Shown: positions 1 to 7,804, counted from the first letter of the stretch. The stretch: 11,712 nt of DNA from Methylococcaceae bacterium UBA7658 (GCA_002483425.1 DLHW01000059.1:2555-14266), one strand, 5' to 3'. Translations and numbers: made by a program. Notes: generated from the letters alone by a model not told the origin.

Positions 1-118
1 GATCGGAACCTATTCTTCGATTTGTATTGCGAGTCCCATTGCCTTAATGTTGGGTGTTGGACCCGAAGATTTGGTTGTCCCGGCTAAAGAAGGCGCGCAC
101 CTCGATGGTATGCCTTAA
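1..118 (+). CDS. secF: Protein translocase subunit SecF, C-terminal end (partial)
   Basis: Only the last 38 codons are present, read from base 2 to a TAA at 116-118; the gene starts outside the window. The fragment begins IGTYSSICIASPIALMLG, which matches the well-conserved end of the last transmembrane helix of SecF (the GTYSSI-x-IASP signature). A short polar cytoplasmic tail (PEDLVVPAKEGAHLDGMP) follows. SecF pairs with SecD in the inner membrane and uses the proton gradient to help pull secreted proteins out of the SecYEG channel. The signature is distinctive, so I am fairly sure despite the short length. The 63 bases to the next gene contain no obvious terminator. Confidence 0.85.
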   Translation, partial: IGTYSSICIASPIALMLGVGPEDLVVPAKEGAHLDGMP

Positions 119-150
119 TTTAGAGATCGAGCCGGTTGCGCTGAACTGTT

Positions 151-156
151 TATAAT
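151..156 (+). promoter_or_regulatory. Possible -10 element upstream of ndk
   Basis: A perfect TATAAT lies 26 bases before the ndk start codon. It would give a start near base 163-164, just before the Shine-Dalgarno GGAG at 166-169. No convincing -35 hexamer sits 16-18 bases upstream (CGAGCC or similar), and the TTGCGC at 136-141 is too close. It is either a weak or activator-dependent promoter or a chance match in AT-rich DNA. Confidence 0.3.
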
Positions 157-181
157 TATTAATTTGGAGTTTTAAAAATAT

Positions 182-613
182 ATGGCGATAGAACGCACTT
201 TTTCAATCATTAAACCCGATGCCGTAGCCAAAAACATTATCGGCGAAATTTACAGCCGTTTTGAAAAGAATGGCTTACGCATTGTCGCCGCAAAAATGCT
301 GCATATGACTCAAGCGCAAGCCGAAGGTTTTTACGCCGAACATAAAGAACGCGGTTTTTTTAAAGATCTAGTCGCTTTCATGATTTCCGGTCCGGTCATC
401 ATTCAAGTTTTGGAAGGCGAAAACGCCGTTTTGAAGCACCGTGAAATCATGGGCGCCACCAACCCGAAAGAAGCGGCTCCCGGCACCATACGCGCCGATT
501 TCGCCAATAGTATCGACGAAAACGCCGTACACGGTTCCGATGCGCTCGAGACAGCTAAACGGGAAATCGCTTACTTTTTCTCCGACGATGAACTTTGCCC
601 TCGCACCCGCTAA
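182..613 (+). CDS. ndk: Nucleoside diphosphate kinase
   Basis: This 143-residue protein has the usual bacterial Ndk length. It transfers the gamma-phosphate from ATP to nucleoside diphosphates through a phosphohistidine, balancing the cytoplasmic NTP and dNTP pools. The N-terminus ERTFSIIKPDAV carries the nucleotide-binding Lys11. The active site NAVHGSD places the catalytic histidine at residue 117, and the ending FFSDDELCPRTR is typical of the family. The ATG at 182 is preceded by GGAG (166-169). The last 26 bases overlap the start of rlmN in another frame, so the two are probably translated together. Order and overlap fit the ndk-rlmN-pilW cluster of gammaproteobacteria. Confidence 0.97.
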   Translation: MAIERTFSIIKPDAVAKNIIGEIYSRFEKNGLRIVAAKMLHMTQAQAEGFYAEHKERGFFKDLVAFMISGPVIIQVLEGENAVLKHREIMGATNPKEAAPGTIRADFANSIDENAVHGSDALETAKREIAYFFSDDELCPRTR

Positions 614-1700
614 GGACACATTAATCAATTTGCTGGATTTCGACAGAAAGGGCTTAGCGGCCTTCTTTGCCGGTCTGGGCGAAAAACCGTTTCGGGCGGG
701 TCAGTTATTGAAATGGATTTACCAGGAAGGGGTTACCGATTTCGATTCGATGACTAATTTCAGTAAATCCTTACGCGCTTATCTGCAAGAAAACTGTCAG
801 ATCGCCGCGCCTCAAATCGTACTGGAAAAAAACGCCAGCGACGGTACCCGTAAATGGGTGGTTGAAACTACCTGCGGTAACCGTGTAGAAACCGTATTTA
901 TCCCCGAAGAAAGCCGCGGAACCTTATGCGTATCCTCGCAGATAGGCTGTGCGCTGGCATGCACGTTTTGTTCGACCGCTCAACAAGGCTTTAACCGTAA
1001 TTTAACGACCGCCGAAATCATCGGTCAGTTGATGGCGGCGCAACAGCGTTTAGGTAGCGCTAATAAAATTACCAATGTCGTCATGATGGGCATGGGCGAG
1101 CCGTTATTGAATTTCGATAATGTCGTTGCCGCCATGAATTTGATGACCGACGATTTCGCCTACGGGCTGTCCAAGCGGCGGGTGACAATTAGCACTTCGG
1201 GCGTGGTTCCGGCTATATACCGATTGACCGAAGTTTGCGATGTCAGTTTGGCGGTTTCATTACACGCCGTAACCGATGAATTGCGCGATCAACTGGTGCC
1301 CATCAATAAAAAGTATCCGATCGATGAACTGATGGCTGCTTGCCGGGAAAACGCTAAACTTGCGCCAAGGCGCACAGTTACTTTCGAATATGTCATGTTG
1401 AATGGTGTTAACGATTCTACTGAAGACGCTAAGGGACTGATTAAATTGCTTAAAACCGTGCCTTCCAAGTTGAATTTAATTCCGTTCAATCCATTTCCAA
1501 ATTCGCCTTATACGTGTTCTAGCAACAACCGGGTTCACTTATTTAAGACGATGTTAAGCGAGGCAGGTATTGTGACGACGGTTAGAAAAACGCGCGGTGA
1601 AGATATCGACGCCGCTTGCGGTCAATTGGTCGGGCAAGTCGCCGACCGGAGCCGCAGGCAGCAAAAACTAAATACGGTGAGAGTCAATGATGCTGCCTAA
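588..1700 (+). CDS. rlmN: Dual-specificity 23S rRNA/tRNA adenine-C2 methyltransferase RlmN
   Basis: This 370-residue radical-SAM enzyme methylates C2 of A2503 in 23S rRNA and of A37 in some tRNAs. The iron-sulphur motif CALACTFC gives cluster ligands Cys121, Cys125 and Cys128. Cys114 (TLCVSSQ) and Cys344 (DIDAACGQL) match the two extra cysteines of the mechanism, one of which becomes S-adenosylmethionine-methylated. GMGEPL and the STSGVVP segment are also present. The frame is open further upstream to 441, but I chose the ATG at 588: it gives MNFALAPAKDTLINLLDFDRKGL, which lines up with the start of the E. coli protein, and the upstream codons only re-read ndk out of frame. There is no clear Shine-Dalgarno, so translation is probably coupled to ndk. 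It overlaps pilW by 14 bases. Confidence 0.96.
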   Translation: MNFALAPAKDTLINLLDFDRKGLAAFFAGLGEKPFRAGQLLKWIYQEGVTDFDSMTNFSKSLRAYLQENCQIAAPQIVLEKNASDGTRKWVVETTCGNRVETVFIPEESRGTLCVSSQIGCALACTFCSTAQQGFNRNLTTAEIIGQLMAAQQRLGSANKITNVVMMGMGEPLLNFDNVVAAMNLMTDDFAYGLSKRRVTISTSGVVPAIYRLTEVCDVSLAVSLHAVTDELRDQLVPINKKYPIDELMAACRENAKLAPRRTVTFEYVMLNGVNDSTEDAKGLIKLLKTVPSKLNLIPFNPFPNSPYTCSSNNRVHLFKTMLSEAGIVTTVRKTRGEDIDAACGQLVGQVADRSRRQQKLNTVRVNDAA

Positions 1701-2448
1701 ATTATCCGCTTATTGGTTTCGCGCCGGGGGTTGCTTATCAGCGGCTGTATTATGTTCTTGTTCCTGGTTTTCATCCTCGGAACCTGCCGGAAATCCGTCC
1801 GACATTTATTTGCAATTAGGCGTCCGGTATATGGAAATCGATAAGCTTGAATTGGCGAAAGAAAATTTGCAAAAAGCGATCGATCAAGATTCCAGCAATG
1901 CGCGCGCGCGCAGCGCCATGGCTTTTTTGTATGAGAAAATCAACAATTACGACGAGGCGCGTCGACAATACGAGCAGGCGTTGACCTTGGCGCCGGACGA
2001 CACCGGTATCCAAAATAATTTCGGCCGTTTTTTATGCGAACGGAGGCAATTCGATAAAGGTTTAGTCCAGTTGATGAAATCGGCGTCAAACATGTTAAAC
2101 GACCGGCAATGGATGCCGTTGACGAATGCCGCGCGCTGTCATCTCGGCATGGGGCAACGCCCGCAAGCTGAGGTGATGTTCAAGCAAGCGTTAGATTTGA
2201 ACCCGCGCTACGCCGTGGCCTTATTCGAAATGCAGAAAATCAGTTATCAAAACGGCGACTACAAAGCATCGGAAGATTATTTGCAACGCTACTTGGGCGA
2301 AGCGGCGCATACCGCCGAAACTCTGTGGATGGGCATTCAGACCGAGCAAGCCTTGGGCAATCTTTCCCTCGCAAACGAATACCGTAATTTGCTACTGGAT
2401 AAATTTCCGCTTTCTAACGAGGCCAAACAAGTCGCTGGTATTCGTTAA
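1687..2448 (+). CDS. pilW: Type IV pilus biogenesis/stability lipoprotein PilW (PilF)
   Basis: The product is 253 residues with a short hydrophobic N-terminus ending in a lipobox-like VLCSC (lipidated Cys25; Cys at -2 is slightly unusual). About five tetratricopeptide-type helical pairs follow, for example DIYLQLGVRYMEIDKLELAKENLQ, ARARSAMAFLYEKINNYDEARRQY and AVALFEMQKISYQNGDYKASEDY. PilW/PilF is an outer-membrane lipoprotein that helps assemble or stabilise the PilQ secretin for type IV pili. Position directly after rlmN supports the call over a generic TPR lipoprotein. Two adjacent ATG codons (1687 and 1690) are possible starts, with GGTGAG (1676-1681) as ribosome-binding site. The gene overlaps rlmN by 14 bases. 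Confidence 0.88.
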   Translation: MMLPKLSAYWFRAGGCLSAAVLCSCSWFSSSEPAGNPSDIYLQLGVRYMEIDKLELAKENLQKAIDQDSSNARARSAMAFLYEKINNYDEARRQYEQALTLAPDDTGIQNNFGRFLCERRQFDKGLVQLMKSASNMLNDRQWMPLTNAARCHLGMGQRPQAEVMFKQALDLNPRYAVALFEMQKISYQNGDYKASEDYLQRYLGEAAHTAETLWMGIQTEQALGNLSLANEYRNLLLDKFPLSNEAKQVAGIR

Positions 2449-2465
2449 TATTCCGAATTCAATTA

Positions 2466-3758
2466 ATGGCAGCCAATATTCAAGCAATTCGCGGGATGCA
2501 CGACGTTCTTCCTGAACAAACGCCGCTTTGGCAATATGCCGAGCGTATTATTAGGGAAGTGCTGTCCAGTTATGGCTACAGCGAAATCCGTATGCCCATC
2601 CTTGAAAAAACAGAATTGTTTAAACGCTCCATCGGCGAAGTGACCGATATCGTCGAAAAGGAAATGTATACCTTTGAAGATCGCAACGGCGATTCTTTAA
2701 CCCTTAGACCTGAGGGTACCGCCGGGTGTTTGCGCGCTTGTCTGGAGCACGGCTTGCTGAATCAACAAGCACATAGATTATGGTATTACGGTCCGATGTA
2801 CCGGCATGAACGGCCTCAAAAAGGCCGCTACCGGCAGTTTGTGCAATTAGGCGTTGAAACCTACGGTATGGCGGGTCCGGAAATCGATGCGGAATTGATC
2901 CTGCTGATGAACCGGCTCTGGCTTAAACTCGGGTTACGCGATAAGGTCAAGTTGCAACTCAATACCTTAGGCACGATTGCCGAACGTTTGGCTTACCGGG
3001 AAGTATTAGTCGCTTATTTTCAGCAACACAAGCAAGCTCTCGATGAAGATAGTTTACGTAGACTTACTACCAATCCTTTACGGATTCTGGATACTAAAAA
3101 CCCAGATATGAAGGATGTTGTCGCTAAGGCGCCGGCGTTAATGTCGTATTTGGGTCACGAGAGTTTGCAACACTTCAAAGCCATTACAGCAATTTTAGAT
3201 GGCTTCGGCATTGTGTATGAGATTAATACCCGGTTGGTTAGAGGTTTAGATTATTACGGTCTGACCGTTTTTGAGTGGGTAACCGGAGCTTTGGGTTCCC
3301 AGGGAACCGTTTGTGCCGGCGGCCGTTATGATAACTTGATTGAGCAACTAGGCGGTAAATCGAATCATGCTGTCGGATTCGCAATGGGCATGGAGCGTTT
3401 GCTGGCGTTGCTGGAAACCTGCGAAGATATTCCGTTAGAAAAACCGGTTGATGCTTATCTGATAAGGGTCGGTCAATCGGCGGAGGCGGAAGGCTTACGT
3501 TTAGCGGAAAAAATTAGAGACGAAATTCCTAAAATGAAGTTGCAAATTGCCGTCGATGGTGGCAGTTTCAAGAGCCAATTTAAAAAAGCCGATAAATCCG
3601 GCGCCGAATTCGCCATTATTCTCGGCGATGACGAGGTTGCTCGAGGAGAAGTCGGTTTAAAATGGCTGAGAGAAGACCGTCCGCAAGAAACGATGCGGCA
3701 AAACGATGCGCTTGTTTTCTTTCGCAAGCAAATGACTGGAAACCGGACCATTTGTTGA
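2466..3758 (+). CDS. hisS: Histidine--tRNA ligase
   Basis: This class II aminoacyl-tRNA synthetase of 430 residues (E. coli: 424) charges tRNA-His in the cytoplasm. It shows IRGMHDVLP at the N-terminus, TLRPEGTAG (79-87), motif 2 around YYGPMYRHERPQKGRYRQF (107-125), the histidine-specific RGLDYY loop (259-264) with AGGRYD (285-290), and motif 3 GFAMGMERL (304-312). An HGTP-type anticodon-binding domain follows, ending in LREDRPQET. The last residues (ALVFFRKQMTGNRTIC) diverge from the usual hydrophobic helix ending and may be a small lineage-specific tail. Only 17 bases separate it from pilW, and I see no Shine-Dalgarno before the ATG at 2466. Confidence 0.97.
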   Translation: MAANIQAIRGMHDVLPEQTPLWQYAERIIREVLSSYGYSEIRMPILEKTELFKRSIGEVTDIVEKEMYTFEDRNGDSLTLRPEGTAGCLRACLEHGLLNQQAHRLWYYGPMYRHERPQKGRYRQFVQLGVETYGMAGPEIDAELILLMNRLWLKLGLRDKVKLQLNTLGTIAERLAYREVLVAYFQQHKQALDEDSLRRLTTNPLRILDTKNPDMKDVVAKAPALMSYLGHESLQHFKAITAILDGFGIVYEINTRLVRGLDYYGLTVFEWVTGALGSQGTVCAGGRYDNLIEQLGGKSNHAVGFAMGMERLLALLETCEDIPLEKPVDAYLIRVGQSAEAEGLRLAEKIRDEIPKMKLQIAVDGGSFKSQFKKADKSGAEFAIILGDDEVARGEVGLKWLREDRPQETMRQNDALVFFRKQMTGNRTIC

Positions 3759-3773
3759 CTACCGGTTTTGGAG

Positions 3774-3804
3774 AAATACCGCCGTCCGCTCGATAGCGGT
3801 ATTT
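3774..3804 (+). repeat. Inverted repeat (hairpin) between hisS and yfgM
   Basis: AAATACCGC (3774-3782) and GCGGTATTT (3796-3804) form a perfect 9-bp stem with a 13-base loop, followed by only two further bases of the T-run. As an intrinsic terminator it is weak because the stem is AT-rich at its base and the T-tract is short. It may be an attenuator or an RNA-processing/stability element within the operon. The loop holds CGTCCG (3783-3788), complementary to CGGACG at 3820-3825, so a pseudoknot or alternative pairing is possible. Confidence 0.5.
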
Positions 3805-3873
3805 TCAGTACCAATAAAACGGACGTAGCACGATTTAATTTAAATGAGTTATCAATTAGGATAGAGAAAAGCA

Positions 3874-4521
3874 GTGGCAATTTACGATACAGAAGAAGAG
3901 CAGCTTGAAGCATTGAAAAAGTGGTGGCAAGACAACGGTACGTCCACTATCGTAGGGCTTGCCGCCGGTATTGCTGTCATTATGGGCTGGAATTATTGGC
4001 AAGAACATAAAAAAGATCAGGCTAATCAGGCGTCTGCGGTATACGATCAATTGCTCAAAGCCGCCGGAAGCGAGCAAAAGGAGCCGGTCGATAAATTAGC
4101 TAAAAAATTGCAAGAACAGTATGCCGGTAGCAATTACGCGGCTTATGCAGGTTTGTTTCAGGCCAAAATTAAGGTTGAATCAGGCGATTTAGCATCGGCA
4201 AAAGATATCCTTAAGAAAATTGCGGAAGGATCGGATAAGGAATTGAGCAATATCGCCAAACTCAGACTCGCGAAACTGATGTTAGCTACCGGCGATTTTG
4301 AACAAGGGCTGAAAATTGTCAATAGCGTCGATCAATCGGAGGCTTCTAAATTTTCAGATAATTACGACGAGTTGACCGGCGACCTTTATGTCGGCCTGGA
4401 TCGGTTGGACGAAGCCCGCACAGCCTATCAAAAAGCTTTGAAAAACGGTTATCAATCGCCGTTATTGCAACTTAAAATCGACGATTTAACCGCACCCGAA
4501 AAAATCGAAGCTAAAAAATAA
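3874..4521 (+). CDS. yfgM: YfgM family ancillary SecYEG translocon subunit (tetratricopeptide)
   Basis: The protein has 215 residues: a short acidic cytoplasmic N-terminus (IYDTEEEQLEALKKWWQDNG), one membrane segment (about 23-42, TIVGLAAGIAVIMGWNYW) and a periplasmic helical-repeat domain. This is the layout of E. coli YfgM, which associates with PpiD and the SecYEG translocon and hands over newly exported proteins. The start is GTG, chosen because MAIYDTEEEQ matches the family start and AGGA (3858-3861) and GAG (3864-3866) lie upstream. A 115-base gap with a hairpin separates it from hisS, the largest spacing in the hisS-der run. Its TAA shares one base with the ATG of bamB (TAATG), so the two are coupled. 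Confidence 0.92.
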   Translation: MAIYDTEEEQLEALKKWWQDNGTSTIVGLAAGIAVIMGWNYWQEHKKDQANQASAVYDQLLKAAGSEQKEPVDKLAKKLQEQYAGSNYAAYAGLFQAKIKVESGDLASAKDILKKIAEGSDKELSNIAKLRLAKLMLATGDFEQGLKIVNSVDQSEASKFSDNYDELTGDLYVGLDRLDEARTAYQKALKNGYQSPLLQLKIDDLTAPEKIEAKK

Positions 4522-5726
4522 TGCGATTACCGACACTTTTGCTTGTAACGCTGATACTTTCGGGATGCGCCGCGTATGATACGGTTACTGAGTCCATGTC
4601 CGGGATTAAGGATTATTTTACCGGCGGTGCAGACAATACCGATCCTCCGAATGAATTAATTGAATACTCGCCCGAAATCCAAACCGATGTGGTTTGGCAG
4701 GGAACCGTCGGCGTTGGCACGGATGAACAGACGCTAAAACTCGTGCCAGCAATCGGAAACGGCCGGGTTTACGCTGCGGATCGCGACGGTTTGGTGGAAG
4801 CCAGGGATTTAACTGGCGGAAATCTGTTGTGGTCGATTCAGCTCGAAGACGAAAATGAGAACGACATTCATTTTTCTGCCGGTCCCGGTTTGGGTTCGAC
4901 CACCGTCATATTAGGAACGAATAATGCCGAAGTGGTCGGCTTGAACAGCGAAACCGGAGCGATGTTATGGAAAACGTCTGTGTCGAGCGAAGTATTATCC
5001 GTGCCGCTCGTTGCGGAAGACCTTGTGATCATTCGTACGACAGACGGCTCGGTGCTGGCGTTAAATGAAAAATCAGGGCAGAAAATTTGGAGCTACGAGC
5101 ATACCGTGCCGGCATTAACAGTGCGCGGCACCGGTGTTCCGTTGATTATCGAAGACACGATTATCGAAGGTTACGACAACGGTAAGTTGATGGCGTTTCA
5201 TTTGGCGGACGGTAAATATGTTTGGGAATCCACGGTTACTATTCCTAAGGGCCGGTCCGAAGTCGAGCGGCTAGTCGATATCGATGTTGATCCGATTGAA
5301 TCGCGTGGCGTTATTTATACCGCCAGTTACAATGGCGGTTCTGCCGCGGTTTCAATTTTGGACGGCGATGTGCTATGGCGGAATGAGGCAGTATCCTCGC
5401 ATACCGGCTTAGCCCAGGACGAACAGTACCTTTATATCTCGAATTCAGACGGTCATGTATTGCAATTGGATAAACGGACCGGTTCGCCGCTATGGGAGCA
5501 AAAAGATTTACACGGCCGCAAACTGACGGCGCCAGCCGTATATCAGGGTTATGTCGTTGTTGGCGATATCGAAGGTTATGTTCATTGGTTGAGTACGACG
5601 GACGGCCGGCAATTGGGCCGCGTACAAGCCGCCGGTGATGGCATTGACGCCAAACCAATAGTTGCCGGAGATACCGTTTATATCTATGCCAAAGATGGCA
5701 CCTTGGCTGCTTTAAGAGTTCGTTAA
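4521..5726 (+). CDS. bamB: Outer membrane protein assembly factor BamB
   Basis: This 401-residue lipoprotein starts MRLPTLLLVTLILSGC, a clean signal peptide with lipobox LSGC (lipidated Cys16). The rest is an eight-bladed beta-propeller of PQQ-like repeats, seen as recurring units such as GRVYAADRDGLVEARDLTGGNLLW, AEVVGLNSETGAMLW, GSVLALNEKSGQKIW and GHVLQLDKRTGSPLW. BamB is a periplasmic-side partner of BamA in the complex that folds beta-barrel proteins into the outer membrane. It overlaps the yfgM stop by one base and precedes der by six bases, the canonical gammaproteobacterial order. No frameshift or unusual feature is visible. Confidence 0.95.
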   Translation: MRLPTLLLVTLILSGCAAYDTVTESMSGIKDYFTGGADNTDPPNELIEYSPEIQTDVVWQGTVGVGTDEQTLKLVPAIGNGRVYAADRDGLVEARDLTGGNLLWSIQLEDENENDIHFSAGPGLGSTTVILGTNNAEVVGLNSETGAMLWKTSVSSEVLSVPLVAEDLVIIRTTDGSVLALNEKSGQKIWSYEHTVPALTVRGTGVPLIIEDTIIEGYDNGKLMAFHLADGKYVWESTVTIPKGRSEVERLVDIDVDPIESRGVIYTASYNGGSAAVSILDGDVLWRNEAVSSHTGLAQDEQYLYISNSDGHVLQLDKRTGSPLWEQKDLHGRKLTAPAVYQGYVVVGDIEGYVHWLSTTDGRQLGRVQAAGDGIDAKPIVAGDTVYIYAKDGTLAALRVR

Positions 5727-5732
5727 TACGCA

Positions 5733-7124
5733 ATGTTGCCAGTTATTGCCTTGGTAGGCCGCCCTAACGTGGGTAAATCCACCTTATTCAATTTCCTAAC
5801 TCGAAGCCGGGAAGCGTTGGTCGCCGATTTTCCAGGCTTGACGCGAGACAGGCAGTACGGCCGCCTGAAGCACGGTAACCGTCCATGTCTCGTAGTCGAT
5901 ACCGGCGGTATTGCCGACGATGCGGAAGGCATAGAAAGCCTGTCCAGAAAACAGGTGCAAATCGCGCTCGATGAAGCCGATGTTGTGCTATTCATGGTCG
6001 ACGCCCGCGAAGGGTTAAGCGCATCCGATAAGGCTATTGCCGATGTTTTGCGTAAACTCGCCAAGCCTGTCGTTTTGGTGGTTAATAAAACGGACGGCAT
6101 CGATTCAAATACGGCGATGTCCGATTTTTATTCGTTGGCTTTGGGCGAACCGGTTGCCTGTTCCGCCGCGCATGGCCGGGGCATTCCCGAACTGCTGGAA
6201 AAGGCTAATCGATTATTGCCCCCGGAACAAGACGATATTGATGAAAATCAAGGCGGTATCGGAATCGCGGTGGTCGGCAGACCGAATGTCGGAAAATCGA
6301 CCCTGGTAAACCGGTTGTTAGGCGAAGAACGGGTTATCGTGTTCGATGAGCCGGGCACTACCCGCGACAGCATCTATATTCCCTTCGAGCGCAACGGCAG
6401 GCGATTTACCCTAGTCGATACGGCCGGTATGCGCCGCCGTTCCAGGGTTTCTGAAACGATTGAAAAATTCAGCGTGATCAAATCCTTGCAGGCCATTGAA
6501 AAATCGCATGTGGTGATTTATTTAATCGACGCGAGCGAAGGTATTACCGATCAAGATGCGCATTTATTGGGTTTGGTTTTGGAAGCAGGGCGGGCGCTCA
6601 TTATTGGCCTGAATAAATGGGACGGTTTGAGTAGCGAACAAAAAGCCGCCATTCATCGCCAGCTCGACGTAAAACTATCGTTTCTCGATTTTGCCGAAAA
6701 ACATCCGATTTCTGCCTTGCACGGCAGCGGGGTCGGCAAATTATTCGATGTCGTGCATACCTTGTACGAATCGGCGATGGTTAACATGTCCACGCCGGTG
6801 TTAACGAGGATCTTGAAAGAAGCCACCGATGCCCATCAGCCGCCGCTCGTCGGCAATCGCCGGATTAAATTAAAGTACGCCCATCAAGGTGGACGGAATC
6901 CGCCGGTGGTGATTATCCACGGTGTGCAAACCGATGCGCTCCCACTGTCGTACAAACGCTATCTGACCAATTATTTCAGAAATAAATTGCATCTGTCCGG
7001 TACGCCGATAAGGCTGGAATTTAAGTCTCCGGCGAATCCGTTCCAAGGACAAAAAAACAAACTCAGCGACCGGCAAATCGAAAAGCGTAAGCGCTTGGTT
7101 AAACACTTTAAAAGTAAAAAATAA
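5733..7124 (+). CDS. der: Ribosome biogenesis GTPase Der (EngA)
   Basis: This 463-residue protein has two GTPase domains in tandem plus a C-terminal KH-like domain, an arrangement unique to Der/EngA. Domain 1 has the P-loop GRPNVGKS at 9-16, DTGG at 56-59 and NKTD at 118-121. Domain 2 has GRPNVGKS at 182-189, DTAG at 229-232 and NKWD at 294-297. The KH-like domain follows from about residue 350 and ends in a basic tail (KRKRLVKHFKSKK). Der binds the maturing 50S subunit and is generally essential. The linker between the GTPase domains is short, making it smaller than the 490-residue E. coli protein. The gene starts six bases after bamB, with no strong Shine-Dalgarno, so coupling is likely. 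Confidence 0.97.
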   Translation: MLPVIALVGRPNVGKSTLFNFLTRSREALVADFPGLTRDRQYGRLKHGNRPCLVVDTGGIADDAEGIESLSRKQVQIALDEADVVLFMVDAREGLSASDKAIADVLRKLAKPVVLVVNKTDGIDSNTAMSDFYSLALGEPVACSAAHGRGIPELLEKANRLLPPEQDDIDENQGGIGIAVVGRPNVGKSTLVNRLLGEERVIVFDEPGTTRDSIYIPFERNGRRFTLVDTAGMRRRSRVSETIEKFSVIKSLQAIEKSHVVIYLIDASEGITDQDAHLLGLVLEAGRALIIGLNKWDGLSSEQKAAIHRQLDVKLSFLDFAEKHPISALHGSGVGKLFDVVHTLYESAMVNMSTPVLTRILKEATDAHQPPLVGNRRIKLKYAHQGGRNPPVVIIHGVQTDALPLSYKRYLTNYFRNKLHLSGTPIRLEFKSPANPFQGQKNKLSDRQIEKRKRLVKHFKSKK

Positions 7125-7162
7125 ACCGGCACAACATCGCTAAAGGTTAATAAGGCATAATT

Positions 7163-7657
7163 ATGGCAACGATCAAATTTCAAGGCAAACCGCTTCATAC
7201 CTCGGGCGAATTACCCTCTGTCGGCAGCAAAGCGCCTGATTTCAGTTTGGTAAACGGCAAATTGCAGGACGTTACTTTGGCGGCGTATGCAGGAAAAAAG
7301 AAAGTGCTGAATATAGTGCCTAGTCTTGATACGCCAACCTGCGCTATGTCTACGCGCAAATTTAACGAAAAAGCGGGTAAATTGGCTAATACCTCGGTCT
7401 TGATTGTTTCCGCCGACTTGCCGTTTGCCCAATGCCGGTTTTGCGAGACTGAAGAGTTAAAAGACGTTATTCCTCTATCGACCTTCCGTTCCAGTTTTGC
7501 CGATGATTACGGGGTAAAGTTAACCGACACTTTTCTCGCCGGATTAACCGCCCGCGCTATTGTCGTTATCGATGAAAACGATACGGTGACTTATACTCAG
7601 TTAGTTGAAGAGTTAGCGCATGAACCGGATTACGAAAGTGCTTTGGCGATATTGTGA
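7163..7657 (+). CDS. tpx: Thiol peroxidase Tpx (atypical 2-Cys peroxiredoxin)
   Basis: This 164-residue peroxiredoxin reduces hydrogen peroxide and organic hydroperoxides using thioredoxin. The peroxidatic cysteine is Cys60 in SLDTPTCAMSTRKFN (TxxC motif). The resolving cysteine is Cys94 in LPFAQCRFC, matching Cys95 of E. coli Tpx. ADLPFAQ, LSTFR and ARAIVVIDEND are family hallmarks. An extra Cys91 sits three residues before the resolving one, where E. coli has Ser. AAGG (7152-7155) precedes the ATG at 7163. It lies 38 bases after der, which is not a classic neighbour, so it may have its own promoter inside the end of der, though I cannot see one clearly. No strong terminator follows immediately; the nearest is at 7859-7890. 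Confidence 0.96.
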   Translation: MATIKFQGKPLHTSGELPSVGSKAPDFSLVNGKLQDVTLAAYAGKKKVLNIVPSLDTPTCAMSTRKFNEKAGKLANTSVLIVSADLPFAQCRFCETEELKDVIPLSTFRSSFADDYGVKLTDTFLAGLTARAIVVIDENDTVTYTQLVEELAHEPDYESALAIL

Positions 7658-7712
7658 GTCCAGTCGAATCGATAACCGGAAGCTTTATTTTTTACATACG
7701 CGCAATTGAAAC

Positions 7713-7728
7713 TGTGAGCTGAGTCGCA
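7713..7728 (+). promoter_or_regulatory. Upstream CRP-type binding site (near-consensus)
   Basis: The sequence TGTGA-GCTGAG-TCGCA matches the CRP consensus TGTGA-N6-TCACA with one mismatch. Its centre (7720.5) is 50 bp, close to five helical turns, upstream of the second site and 91.5 bp before the proposed start at 7812. Tandem sites at -91.5 and -41.5 are an established synergistic CRP arrangement. Confidence 0.55.
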
Positions 7729-7762
7729 AAAAAACCATCCGCATTTAAATGATTTAAAAAAA

Positions 7763-7778
7763 TGTGAATAGCATCACA
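7763..7778 (+). promoter_or_regulatory. CRP-type binding site (perfect consensus)
   Basis: TGTGA-ATAGCA-TCACA is a perfect match to the core consensus of cAMP receptor protein (CRP/Vfr family), flanked by A/T on both sides. Its centre at 7770.5 would be exactly -41.5 relative to G7812, the class II position in which CRP overlaps and replaces the -35 element. No -35-like hexamer is present, as expected for this class. An FNR-type site (TTGAT-N4-ATCAA) does not fit. Confidence 0.7.
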
Positions 7779-7798
7779 AAATTAAATGCCGATCCCGG

Positions 7799-7804
7799 TA
7801 TCAT
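7799..7804 (+). promoter_or_regulatory. -10 element of the CRP-dependent promoter
   Basis: TATCAT matches five of six positions of TATAAT and is followed after seven bases by G7812, a good start nucleotide. An alternative, TATAAG at 7804-7809, would move the start to about 7816. The first choice fits the CRP spacing exactly. Confidence 0.5.

Noticed and set aside
441..587. Longer rlmN start at 441
   Set aside because: These codons re-read the ndk gene in another frame and do not resemble any RlmN N-terminus; the ATG at 588 aligns with the family.
3473..3913. 146-codon minus-strand open frame over the end of hisS
   Set aside because: Mostly antisense to hisS, low-complexity Ser/Lys-rich product, no ribosome-binding site or family resemblance.
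5311..5733. 140-codon minus-strand open frame antisense to bamB
   Set aside because: It is the shadow of a strongly recognised gene; the product is Arg/His-rich with no domain, as expected for an antisense artefact.
7763..7778. FNR box
   Set aside because: The half-sites are TGTGA/TCACA with six bases between them, the CRP pattern; FNR needs TTGAT-N4-ATCAA.
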